Positions 26,103 through 33,107 of a stretch of DNA of 33,521 bases are shown in pieces. Source of the DNA: Actinomycetota bacterium (GTDB taxonomy: Bacteria; Actinomycetota; Actinomycetes; S36-B12; GCA-2699445). The first letter of the stretch is position 1. Each line of letters opens with the position of its first letter. The stretch is taken from assembly GCA_029978705.1 (NCBI GenBank), contig JAPOIY010000028.1, positions 1-33,521 on the forward strand, read 5' to 3'. The notes under the pieces were generated by a model that did no database searches, had not been told where the DNA came from, and was given only the letters and a program-made list of their open reading frames with translations. The translations under genes and the position numbers were made by a program.

Positions 26103-27419
26103 ATGCTTGACCCGCGGTCCGTGCGGACCGACCCCGACACCGTGCGCGCCTCGCAGGCGGCCCGCGGTGCCGATCCCACCGTCGTGGACCGGTACCTGGA
26201 CATCGACGCGGCGCGACGCGAGGCGATCGGCCGCTACGAGCAGTTGCGGGCCGAGCAGAAACAGCTGGGCAAACGCATCGGGCCGGCGCAGGGCGCCCTG
26301 AAGCGGGCCGATGAGGCTGACCGCCGCGCCCGACAGGACGAGGTGGATGCCCTCCTGACGCAGGCGGCGGGACTCGCGGAACAGGTGAAGGCGGCGGAGG
26401 CGCAGGCCGCCGACCTGCAGCAGCAACTCGACGTCATCGCCCTCGACCTGGACAACGTGGTCGACCCGGCCGCACCCGTCGGGGGGGAGGAGGACTTCGT
26501 CGTGCTCGCCGAGGTCGGCCACCCGCGGGACTTCCCGACGGAGGGATTCACCCCCCGCGACCACCTGGAGATCGGGGCGCGACTGCGGGCCATCGACGTG
26601 GAGCGAGGGGCGAAGGTGTCGGGCTCGCGCTTCTTCTACTTGACCGGCGACGGCGCCCTGCTCGAGATCGCCCTGCTGAACCTCGCCATCTCGTTGGCCA
26701 CCGGCAACGGCCTCACCCCGGTGATCCCACCTGCGCTGGTCAACCCAGCGGCGATGGAGGCCACCGGTTTCCTGGGACAGGCGGCCGAGAACGTCTACCA
26801 CCTCGCCGACGACGACATGTACCTCGTGGGCACCGCCGAGGTCCCCCTGGCGGGCTACCACGGGGACGAGATCATCCCCGCCGGGGACCTGCCGTTGCGC
26901 TATGTGGGGTTCTCGCCGTGTTTCCGCCGCGAGGCCGGGTCCCACGGCCGCGACACCCGCGGCATCATCCGGGTGCACCAGTTCGACAAGGTCGAGATGT
27001 TCACCTACTGCGCCCCCGAGGACGCGGTCGCCGAACACGAGCAGTTGTTGAGGTGGCAGCGGGAGTTCCTGGACCTCCTGGAGATCCCCTACCGGGTCAT
27101 CGACGTCGCCACCGGGGATCTGGGCGCCAGCGCGGCCCGCAAGTTCGACATCGAGGCCTGGATCCCGACCCAGGGCCGCTACCGCGAGGTCACCTCCACG
27201 TCGAACTGCACCACGTTCCAGTCGCGGCGCCTGAACATCCGGCTGCGTTCGGGCGAGGGGACGGTGGCTCCGCTGGCGACCCTCAACGGAACCTTGGTGG
27301 CCATGCCGCGAGTCATCGTGGCCCTGCTGGAGAACCACCAGACCCGTGACGGGGACGTGCGCGTGCCCCCCGCGCTCCGGCCGTTCCTGGGCGGCCGCGA
27401 GGCGCTGACCGCTCCGTGA
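26103..27419 (+). CDS. serS: Serine-tRNA ligase
   Basis: Class II synthetase that charges tRNA-Ser (and tRNA-Sec where present). The 438-residue chain has an N-terminal helical hairpin (about 30-110) that grips the long variable arm. The catalytic core contains GTAEVPL (243-249), motif 2 [21 protein letters not shown] (274-294), [17 protein letters not shown] (364-380) and motif 3 [20 protein letters not shown] (394-413). Length is normal for the family. GAGG lies 7 nt before the ATG. It sits between bpa and a HAD phosphatase gene, and its TGA overlaps the GTG of the latter. A tRNA-Ser gene is also in the window, about 24 kb away. Confidence 0.97.
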   Translation: MLDPRSVRTDPDTVRASQAARGADPTVVDRYLDIDAARREAIGRYEQLRAEQKQLGKRIGPAQGALKRADEADRRARQDEVDALLTQAAGLAEQVKAAEAQAADLQQQLDVIALDLDNVVDPAAPVGGEEDFVVLAEVGHPRDFPTEGFTPRDHLEIGARLRAIDVERGAKVSGSRFFYLTGDGALLEIALLNLAISLATGNGLTPVIPPALVNPAAMEATGFLGQAAENVYHLADDDMYLVGTAEVPLAGYHGDEIIPAGDLPLRYVGFSPCFRREAGSHGRDTRGIIRVHQFDKVEMFTYCAPEDAVAEHEQLLRWQREFLDLLEIPYRVIDVATGDLGASAARKFDIEAWIPTQGRYREVTSTSNCTTFQSRRLNIRLRSGEGTVAPLATLNGTLVAMPRVIVALLENHQTRDGDVRVPPALRPFLGGREALTAP

Positions 27420-28270
27420 CCATGGCAGGCGTGGCCGTCGTCGCCACCGACCTCGACGGCACGCTCCTGCGGCCCGACCACACGGTGTCGCAGTACACCC
27501 GCGACATCCTGACCGAGGTCGTGTCCTCGGGGCGGCTGCTTGTCTTCGTCACCGGCCGCCCCCCGCGCTGGCTGCCGCCGGTCATGGCGACCACCGGCCA
27601 CGACGGGGTGGCGGTCTGCGCGAACGGCGCCGTCGTCATGGATGTGGCGGCCGAGGAGATCACGGCCCACCACACGCTGCCTCCCGGTACCCTCGCCGAC
27701 CTCTGTGCCGTGATCCGCGCGGAGATGGGGCCCGAGACCCGGTTCGGCTTCGAACTGGCGCCGCTCGGCCCGCTGGCGGGCACCCGCCTGGCGCACGAAG
27801 ACGGGTTCCAGGCGCTGCTCGCCGCCCCCGAGGAAGTCGCCCCCCTCGGTGACCTGGTGCGCGAGACCACGGTGGTGAAGGTCCTGGCCCGGGGAGCGGG
27901 GCACGTCGCGGACACCCACGACGTGGCGGCCCGCGTGACCGTCGCCACCGGGGACGCCGTGACAGTGAGCCACTCGAGCCGGACCACCCAGTTGCTGGAG
28001 ATCGCGCCCCCGGGAGTCACCAAGGCCTCCACCCTGGCCGAACTGGTCGCCGCGTCCGGCCTCGGGCCGGAAGCCGTGGTGGCCTTCGGGGACATGCCCA
28101 ACGACATCCCGCTGCTGTCGTGGGCGGGCGTGGGGGTCGCGGTCGCCGGGGCGCACGCCGGCTTGCTGGCGGTGGCCGACGCGGTGACGGAGGATCCGGA
28201 ACACGACGGCGTGGCACGCTACGTCGCCGCCCACGTACTCTCCGGAAAATCGGACATCCGGGACGTCTGA
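27416..28270 (+). CDS. HAD-superfamily phosphatase, Cof/HAD-IIB type
   Basis: A 284-residue cytoplasmic phosphatase. Motif I is ATDLDGTLL (about 10-18) with two Asp. Motif II is FVTGRPPRW. Motif III is the Lys in [10 protein letters not shown]. Motif IV is [14 protein letters not shown]. The cap between motifs II and III is the alpha-beta C2 type, hence Cof/HAD-IIB. These enzymes dephosphorylate sugar phosphates, pyridoxal phosphate or flavin nucleotides; the substrate here is unknown. The GTG overlapping the serS stop (GTGA) is taken as the start; an ATG two codons later is also possible. A serS-HAD pair is common in actinobacteria. Confidence 0.9.
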   Translation: MTMAGVAVVATDLDGTLLRPDHTVSQYTRDILTEVVSSGRLLVFVTGRPPRWLPPVMATTGHDGVAVCANGAVVMDVAAEEITAHHTLPPGTLADLCAVIRAEMGPETRFGFELAPLGPLAGTRLAHEDGFQALLAAPEEVAPLGDLVRETTVVKVLARGAGHVADTHDVAARVTVATGDAVTVSHSSRTTQLLEIAPPGVTKASTLAELVAASGLGPEAVVAFGDMPNDIPLLSWAGVGVAVAGAHAGLLAVADAVTEDPEHDGVARYVAAHVLSGKSDIRDV

Positions 28271-28602
28271 CCCCGGATTGTGGTCCACGCCACATCCACG
28301 TGGCGCTGGCCACTTTCAGTGCCCGGGCTGGCCGGTGCTTGCCCGCGTTCCCCGAGGGGATCCGCTCCCCGAGCTCCCCGAATGTGACACCCGTCTCACT
28401 ACAGGGTGTGAATCCACTCTCAAGAAGTTCTCAAAAGCCTCCCAGGCATGTCCTATATGCGGATGGCACCCTTGAGGGTCCGCCCTCGGCAGTTCACGGT
28501 CGTCAAGTTGCCCACGGGGGGGTGACCAGGAACGAAAGACGTTCTGGACCCGGTCGGACCGGGTCGACAACCGATCCGCACGGATCGGGAGAAGGAGTTG
28601 TT
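28271..28602 (+). promoter_or_regulatory. Long intergenic leader before the NlpC/P60 pair
   Basis: These 332 bp hold no supportable gene. TATATG at 28454-28459 is the most A/T-rich spot and may be a -10, without a clear -35. Two perfect hairpins follow near the start: 28547-28565 (8-9 bp arms GACCCGGTC/GACCGGGTC) and 28571-28588 (CCGATCCG/CGGATCGG). The second ends 3 nt before the AAGGAG ribosome site at 28592-28597. I found no known riboswitch class in it. Confidence 0.4.
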
Positions 28603-29100
28603 GTGGGTTCCCTGACCGCCCGGCTGACCGCCGGTGCTGCTCTCGCGGCACTGGCCGGCACCACGCTGGCAGTCGTGCCCGGAGTGGCGTCCGCCGCCAC
28701 CAAGGTCACCACCAAGGACCGCCAGCAGGCCATCGAACTGCGCGACCGCGTCGTGTCCGTCGCCCGGCATCAGGCCGGCGACCGCTACGTTCTCGGCGCC
28801 ACCGGACCGGGAGCCTTCGACTGCTCCGGCCTGGTCGTCTACTCGTACAAGAAGGCCACCGGCATCACGCTGCCGCGGACCTCGTACCTGCAGCGGGACC
28901 ACCTCGAGCGGGTGTCGCGCAAGAACCGCCGCCCCGGCGACATCGTCGTCGTGCACGGCGGCGGTCACGTCGGCATCTACATCGGACACAACCGCATCGT
29001 GCATGCCTCCACCCCGGCGACCGGCGTCAAGTACACCGATCTGTCCGACGGGTATGGGCATGCCATCAACGGCTACCGCCGCGTCATCATCCCCCGCTGA
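28603..29100 (+). CDS. NlpC/P60 endopeptidase, copy 1
   Basis: A secreted peptidoglycan hydrolase of 165 residues from a GTG with AAGGAG 5 nt upstream. The signal peptide has a hydrophobic core LTAGAALAALAGTTLAVVPG and cleavage near ASA-AT (about 31). After a short helical stretch comes one NlpC/P60 domain: FDCSGLV with Cys74, GDIVVVHGGGHVGIYIG with His122, and RIVHAS with His134 as the third residue. The family cuts the D-Glu-to-diamino-acid bond in stem peptides. There is no coiled coil or wall-binding domain, so it is unusually compact compared with RipA-type enzymes. Copy 2 follows after 55 bp on the same strand. Confidence 0.93.
   Translation: MGSLTARLTAGAALAALAGTTLAVVPGVASAATKVTTKDRQQAIELRDRVVSVARHQAGDRYVLGATGPGAFDCSGLVVYSYKKATGITLPRTSYLQRDHLERVSRKNRRPGDIVVVHGGGHVGIYIGHNRIVHASTPATGVKYTDLSDGYGHAINGYRRVIIPR
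28777..28864 (+). repeat. Near-identical 88-bp core, copy 1
   Basis: Matches 29351-29438 at 87 of 88 positions; the single difference is G at 28845 against C at 29419, a silent change. It covers the active-site Cys block. Sequence outside it diverges quickly. Confidence 0.9.
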
Positions 29101-29155
29101 CCCTCAGTCCCGTCCCCCGCGCGACCGCGCAACCCGAACCTCAAGGAGAATCACC

Positions 29156-29677
29156 ATGTCCAGCCTCACCACGTCCCGCATCCGCCGCATGGCCGCCGCC
29201 GTCGCGGTCACCGGCGTCGCCGCCACCGCCCTGACACTGGGCCCCGTGGCCACCGGGGAGGCAGCCGCCTCCAGCAAGATCCGCACCCGGGACGCCGCCC
29301 AGGCCCAGCAGCTGCGGGAACGCATTGCCACCATCGCCAAGGCGCAGAAGGGCGACCGCTACGTTCTCGGCGCCACCGGACCGGGAGCCTTCGACTGCTC
29401 CGGCCTGGTCGTCTACTCCTACAAGAAGGCCACCGGCAAGACCCTGCCGCGCACCTCCTACGCCCAGGCCTCGGCCATCGAGCACGTCCAGCCCAAACAC
29501 CGCAAGGTGGGCGACATCGTGTTCTTCCGGGGCAACGGGCATGTCGGGGTCTACCTCGGTCAGGGCCGCATCGCCCAGGCCCTGAACCCTGGCACCGGCG
29601 TCGTAGTCCAGAGCACGTCCGAGGGCTGGAACCGTCGCATGATCTACGGCTACGGTCGCGTCATCATCACCAAGTGA
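29156..29677 (+). CDS. NlpC/P60 endopeptidase, copy 2
   Basis: A 173-residue secreted hydrolase parallel to copy 1. AAGGAG lies 7-8 nt before the ATG. The signal peptide has RIRRM as its basic part and a core AAAVAVTGVAATALTLGP, with cleavage near residue 38. The NlpC/P60 domain has Cys81 in FDCSGLV and His129 in GNGHVGVYLG, but the third catalytic position is Gln141 (RIAQAL), where copy 1 has His. Both residues occur in the family, so both enzymes are probably active but may differ in pH range or rate. The tandem pair arose by duplication. Confidence 0.93.
   Translation: MSSLTTSRIRRMAAAVAVTGVAATALTLGPVATGEAAASSKIRTRDAAQAQQLRERIATIAKAQKGDRYVLGATGPGAFDCSGLVVYSYKKATGKTLPRTSYAQASAIEHVQPKHRKVGDIVFFRGNGHVGVYLGQGRIAQALNPGTGVVVQSTSEGWNRRMIYGYGRVIITK
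29351..29438 (+). repeat. Near-identical 88-bp core, copy 2
   Basis: Partner of 28777-28864. The identity includes third codon positions, while the rest of the two genes differs widely. This suggests recent duplication with selection elsewhere, or gene conversion limited to this block. Confidence 0.9.
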
Positions 29678-29705
29678 CCGCGCGGTGTCAGGCGTAGCGG
29701 TCACT
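29673..29705. terminator. Hairpin built from two convergent stop codons
   Basis: AGTGACCGC (29673-29681) and GCGGTCACT (29697-29705) are perfect 9-bp arms with a 15-nt loop. The left arm contains the TGA of NlpC copy 2 and the right arm the TGA of pheA on the other strand. No T-tract. A bidirectional terminator is likely. Confidence 0.45.
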
Positions 29706-30615
29706 CGCCGGCGCGCAGGCGGTCCAGCCAGTGCCGGGCCGCCGCGTAGTCGGCGTCGGTGAGGCCTTCGGGAGCCACCGACGCCTCCCCGTCCAAGCGC
29801 GGGTAGGAGCCCAGGAAGACCACATCGGCGCAGATCCGGTGCAGTCCCAGCAGCGCCTCGCCGATCCGCGCCTCGGCGACATGGCCCTCGATATCCACCG
29901 AGAAGCAGTACTCGCCGAGAACCTGCCTGGTGGGCCGGGACTCCAGTCGCGTCATGTTGATGCCCCGCACGGCGAACTCGGTGAGGATCTCCAACAGCGC
30001 ACCGGAGCGGTTGGCCTTCATGTAGAGCAGCAGGCTGGTCTTGTCGGAACCCGTCAGCGGGGGCAGCGTGCCAGGACGTTCCACCCGGACGAAGCGGGTC
30101 ACGGCCTCCCGGTTGTCGGCGATGTCGTCGGCCAGCGGCACGAGCCCGAACCGCTCCGCCGCCAGCCGGTTGCCGATGGCGGCGTCGAACGCCGCGGTCC
30201 CTTCCGCCAGGGCCTGCGCGGCCGCCGCCGTGGAGGAGGTCGCCACGATGTCCGCGTGCGGGAGGTTGTCGTGGATCCACCGCCGGCACTGCGCGGATGC
30301 ATGCGGGTGGGTGCCGACGGCGCGGATCTCCGACAGCGGCACGCTCGCCGGTGCCATCAGCGTGAAGCGCACCGGTACTGCGGTCTCGGCGGTGATCCGC
30401 AGGGCCGGGAGGGCAGCCAACTCGTCGAGCGTGCCGGAGACCGACCCCTCCACCGAGTTCTCGATGGGCACGATCGCGGCCGCCGCGTCACCGGTCCGTA
30501 CCTGCTCCAGCGCGGCGACCACGCTCGCCGCGGGTACCCGGGTCTCCGCGGGGGTCAGCTGCCGGGCCGCACTTTCGCAGAAGGTGCCCTCCGGGCCCAG
30601 ATACGCGACGGTCAT
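29701..30615 (-). CDS. pheA: Prephenate dehydratase
   Basis: Converts prephenate to phenylpyruvate in phenylalanine synthesis. The 304-residue monofunctional enzyme opens with VAYLGPEGTFCESAA (3-17), has PIENSVEGSVSGTLD (50-64) and the catalytic TRF motif at 173-175. The C-terminal ACT domain (about 191-270) includes the ESRP motif (225-228) that binds phenylalanine for feedback control. There is no chorismate mutase domain. The ATG overlaps the stop of the DUF4446 gene (ATGA), so it is translated from the same mRNA. Confidence 0.96.
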   Translation of the reverse strand: MTVAYLGPEGTFCESAARQLTPAETRVPAASVVAALEQVRTGDAAAAIVPIENSVEGSVSGTLDELAALPALRITAETAVPVRFTLMAPASVPLSEIRAVGTHPHASAQCRRWIHDNLPHADIVATSSTAAAAQALAEGTAAFDAAIGNRLAAERFGLVPLADDIADNREAVTRFVRVERPGTLPPLTGSDKTSLLLYMKANRSGALLEILTEFAVRGINMTRLESRPTRQVLGEYCFSVDIEGHVAEARIGEALLGLHRICADVVFLGSYPRLDGEASVAPEGLTDADYAAARHWLDRLRAGE

Positions 30616-31046
30616 GACGCCAACGCCTGCGCCACGGCGCGGGCCTCCTCGGGCGACAACTCACGCTGCCCGCTGTCCGGGGTGACCGGCACCTGCTTGA
30701 GGTAGGAGCGGGTCTCGGTGCGGCCGTGGATGGCCGTGAGGACCAGCCCACGGCCGTTGTCGTCGACGATGGCGGCGCTGAACGACAGGCGCCCCCCCAG
30801 ATCCTCGAACGCGTCGTACCGCACGACCGCCACCCGGGACAGGCCACTGGTGGCCCCGGACCTCTCCAGCGCAGCGACCCGGCGATCCAGGTCGGTGGGC
30901 GGCGTCCCGGCGGCGGGCGGCACCGCGGCGGGCCGATCTCCCTCCAGCCACTGCTTGGCGCGACGCTCCACCACGTCGGCGCGGCGCAGCGCCAGGACGG
31001 CGACGGCCAGCGCCACGAGGGCCAGCACGATGCTCACGACGGTCAC
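30612..31046 (-). CDS. DUF4446 family membrane-anchored protein
   Basis: A 144-residue protein with an N-terminal membrane helix (VVSIVLALVALAVAVLALR), a short helical linker with a Pro-rich spacer, and the DUF4446 domain: VAVVRYDAFEDLGGRLSFSAAIVDDNGRGLVLTAIHGRTETRSYLKQV, then LSPEEARAVAQAL. Function unknown. The family is widespread in Firmicutes and actinobacteria. The GTG start lacks a Shine-Dalgarno sequence, and TAGGCT lies 6 nt upstream. It is co-transcribed with pheA, with no metabolic reason visible. Only 32 bp separate it from the divergent larB. Confidence 0.85.
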   Translation of the reverse strand: MTVVSIVLALVALAVAVLALRRADVVERRAKQWLEGDRPAAVPPAAGTPPTDLDRRVAALERSGATSGLSRVAVVRYDAFEDLGGRLSFSAAIVDDNGRGLVLTAIHGRTETRSYLKQVPVTPDSGQRELSPEEARAVAQALAS

Positions 31047-31052
31047 GTCCGC

Positions 31053-31071
31053 AGCCTATCGGGACTATCGT
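31053..31071. promoter_or_regulatory. Back-to-back -10 elements between DUF4446 gene and larB
   Basis: TAGGCT on the minus strand (31053-31058) ends 6 nt before the DUF4446 GTG. TATCGT on the plus strand (31066-31071) ends 7 nt before the larB ATG. Both fit TANNNT and both give leaderless starts. With 32 bp between start codons, the two polymerase sites must overlap and exclude each other. Confidence 0.5.
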
Positions 31072-31078
31072 TGCGCCC

Positions 31079-31774
31079 ATGCCCAGCGACGGCCCTGATC
31101 AGCCCGGCTTCGTCGATCTGGGTTTCGCGCGGGTGGATACCGACCGGCTGGAGCGCACCGGTGACCCGGAGGGCGTCTACGGCGCTGGCAAGACGACCGA
31201 GCAGATCGTCGCGATCCTGACCCACCTGCACCGTTCGCACCCGGACCGGGCCGTGCTGGCCACGCGGGTCACCGACCCGGCGGCGGTCGTAGCCGGGCTG
31301 GGGGACCTCCCCGCCGTCCCGGACCTCACGGCGAACGCCGTGGTGGTGGGCCCGGTGCCGACACCCGTCGGGCTGGTGGGAATCGTCGCCGCCGGGACCT
31401 CGGACGGTCCCGTCGCCGCCGAGGCCGAACTGACGGTGGCCGTCCATGGGGCCGGGACCACCCGGATCACCGACGTCGGGGTGGCGGGCCTGCACCGGGT
31501 GATGGCCACCCGCGAGCAGCTGGACGGCTGCGACTGCATCGTGGTCGTGGCGGGCATGGAGGGGGCGCTGCCCAGCGTCGTCGGCGGTCTGACCGGGACC
31601 CCCGTCGTCGCGGTGCCCACGAGTGTGGGCTACGGCGCCTCGTTCGGCGGGGTGGCGGCGCTGCTGGGCATGCTCAACTCGTGCGCTCCCGGTGTGGTCG
31701 TGGTGAACATCGACAACGGCTACGGGGCGGGCGTGCACGCTGCCCGGGTGGCACGGCGGCGGTTCCCCTCATGA
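31079..31774 (+). CDS. larB: LarB, nickel-pincer cofactor biosynthesis carboxylase
   Basis: LarB carboxylates the pyridinium ring of nicotinic acid adenine dinucleotide and releases AMP, the first step to the nickel-pincer nucleotide used by lactate racemase and related LarA enzymes. The 231-residue protein has GVYGAGKTTEQI (32-43), a middle domain related to PurE-type AIR carboxylases with VVVAGMEGALPSVVGGL, and the signature VPTSVGYGASFGGVAALLGMLNSCAPGVVVVNIDNGYGA. The stop overlaps the larC start. The likely transcript is leaderless. Confidence 0.94.
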   Translation: MPSDGPDQPGFVDLGFARVDTDRLERTGDPEGVYGAGKTTEQIVAILTHLHRSHPDRAVLATRVTDPAAVVAGLGDLPAVPDLTANAVVVGPVPTPVGLVGIVAAGTSDGPVAAEAELTVAVHGAGTTRITDVGVAGLHRVMATREQLDGCDCIVVVAGMEGALPSVVGGLTGTPVVAVPTSVGYGASFGGVAALLGMLNSCAPGVVVVNIDNGYGAGVHAARVARRRFPS

Positions 31775-32952
31775 CGTCGCTGCATATCGATGCCTCGATC
31801 GGGTGCGCGGGCGACATGTTGCTGGCTGCCTTGGTGGATGCGGGTGCCGACCGGGCGCGGGTCAGCGCAGCCGTGGCCGCGGTACTGCCCGGGGCGACGG
31901 TGGGCTTCGCCGGGGTGCAGCGTGCCGGTCTGCGGGCGCTCCAGGCGACGGTCTCCGCACCCGACACATCCCCTTTCCACACCTGGCGGGAGCTACGGCC
32001 GGCCCTGACGGCGTCGCTGCCCCCCGAGATCGCCGCGGGCGCCGTGGCCGTGTTCGCGGGCCTGGCACAGGCTGAGGGAGAGGTCCACGGGATCGTTCCC
32101 GACGAGGTGCACTTCCATGAGGTGGGCGCCTGGGACTCCATCTGCGACGTGGTCGGGGGGGTCGCGGCGCTGCTCTCGCTGCATCCCGAGACCATCACGG
32201 CCGGCCCGGTGGCTACCGGGTCGGGTACCGTCACCGGCGCGCACGGGACCTTGCCGGTGCCCGTGCCCGCGGTCGTCGCGCTGTTGGCCGCTGCGCGAGC
32301 GCCCGTGCTTCCCGGGCCGGCTTCCTTCGAGGCATGCACGCCCACGGGAGCCGCTCTCCTCGGCCACTTCGTGGACCACTGGCAGGCGGGGCCCACGGGG
32401 GTGATCGAAGGCAGCGGTGTCGGGGCCGGCACCGCCGACCCGGCCGGGTTCGCCAACACCGTCCGGGTCTTCGTCACGGCAGACGCCCCGGTGCCGGGTT
32501 CGGCCGTGATGCTCGAGACCAATGTGGACGACATCGACCCCCGGCTGTGGCCGGGCATCCAACGGGAGTTGCTGGCGGCGGGAGCGTCGGACGCGTGGCT
32601 CACACCCATCCAGATGAAGAAGGGGCGCCCGGCGACCACCCTGTCCGTCCTGTGCCGACCCGACCAGCAGTCGGCGGTGGCGCGCCTGGTGTTCCGGCTC
32701 ACCCCAGCCATCGGCCTGCGTGTCCTCCCCGTGGGGAAACTGGCGGCGGAGCGCACGATGGCCACCGTTGCCGTTGCGGGGTGCCCGATCGCGGTCAAGA
32801 TCGCCTCCTGGGAGGGCGCCATCGTCAATGTGCAGCCGGAGTGGGAGGATGTGGCCACGGCTGCGCGGGAGTTGGGGGAGCCGGAGAAGACGATCCTCGC
32901 CCGCGCTCAGGCCGCCGCCGCCGAGTTGTGGCCCAACCCACGGAATCCGTAG
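31771..32952 (+). CDS. larC: LarC, nickel-pincer cofactor cyclometallase
   Basis: LarC inserts nickel into the pincer ligand in a CTP-dependent reaction. The 393-residue chain begins LHIDASIGCAGDMLLAAL and has VHFHEVGAWDSICDVVG (113-129), GPVATGSGTV, ACTPTGAALL, and the second half MLETNVDDIDPRLWP and IQMKKGRPATTLSVLC, followed by a C-terminal domain with VNVQPEWEDV. In Lactiplantibacillus plantarum larC is split and joined by frameshifting; here it is one frame. The ATG overlaps the larB stop (ATGA). larE and larA are not in the window, so the cofactor user is elsewhere. A terminator lies 67 bp downstream. Confidence 0.95.
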   Translation: MTSLHIDASIGCAGDMLLAALVDAGADRARVSAAVAAVLPGATVGFAGVQRAGLRALQATVSAPDTSPFHTWRELRPALTASLPPEIAAGAVAVFAGLAQAEGEVHGIVPDEVHFHEVGAWDSICDVVGGVAALLSLHPETITAGPVATGSGTVTGAHGTLPVPVPAVVALLAAARAPVLPGPASFEACTPTGAALLGHFVDHWQAGPTGVIEGSGVGAGTADPAGFANTVRVFVTADAPVPGSAVMLETNVDDIDPRLWPGIQRELLAAGASDAWLTPIQMKKGRPATTLSVLCRPDQQSAVARLVFRLTPAIGLRVLPVGKLAAERTMATVAVAGCPIAVKIASWEGAIVNVQPEWEDVATAARELGEPEKTILARAQAAAAELWPNPRNP

Positions 32953-32982
32953 CAAATATTTGGGAAAACCGGAGAGCCGCGC

Positions 32983-33012
32983 TTGTGCGGGTATTCCCTC
33001 GTCATCTAGGGT
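32983..33012 (+). promoter_or_regulatory. Candidate promoter with tandem GGGTAWTCCCT repeats
   Basis: TTGTGC (32983-32988) and TAGGGT (33007-33012) are 18 bp apart. GGGTATTCCCT (32989-32999) and GGGTAATCCCT (33009-33019) are direct repeats 20 bp apart; the second touches the -10. A transcript starting near 33019 would consist only of the terminator hairpin. Could also be chance sequence after larC. Confidence 0.3.
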
Positions 33013-33019
33013 AATCCCT

Positions 33020-33067
33020 GTTCGAGCGTTGCTGCATCCCCCGTCGGTGACGCTCGAACCTTTTTTT
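33020..33067 (+). terminator. Strong intrinsic terminator after larBC
   Basis: GTTCGAGCGT (33020-33029) and ACGCTCGAAC (33050-33059) form a perfect 10-bp stem with a 20-nt loop, followed after one C by seven T (33061-33067). It is the only classical terminator with a T-tract noticed in the window. It ends the larBC transcript. Confidence 0.85.
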
Positions 33068-33107
33068 GCCCTCAGCCCTGGCCCCGGGCCTCCCGGATGT
33101 GGCCGAC

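Noticed and set aside
25470-27338. Long open frame of about 620 codons on the minus strand opposite bpa and serS
   Set aside because: It is a shadow of high-GC coding sequence. The plus-strand frames encode clear Bpa and SerRS motifs, and the antisense product has no recognisable domain.
28271-28602. c-di-AMP (ydaO/yuaA) riboswitch upstream of the NlpC/P60 genes
   Set aside because: The gene context is typical, and a GGGTGTGAATCC stretch near 28404-28415 resembles part of the consensus. The other hallmark segments, such as the CCCGACAGCTAACC-like 3' part, are not present.
33020-33067. 6C-type actinobacterial small RNA
   Set aside because: The loop has a run of only five C, and I see a single stem-loop rather than the two C-rich loops of that family.
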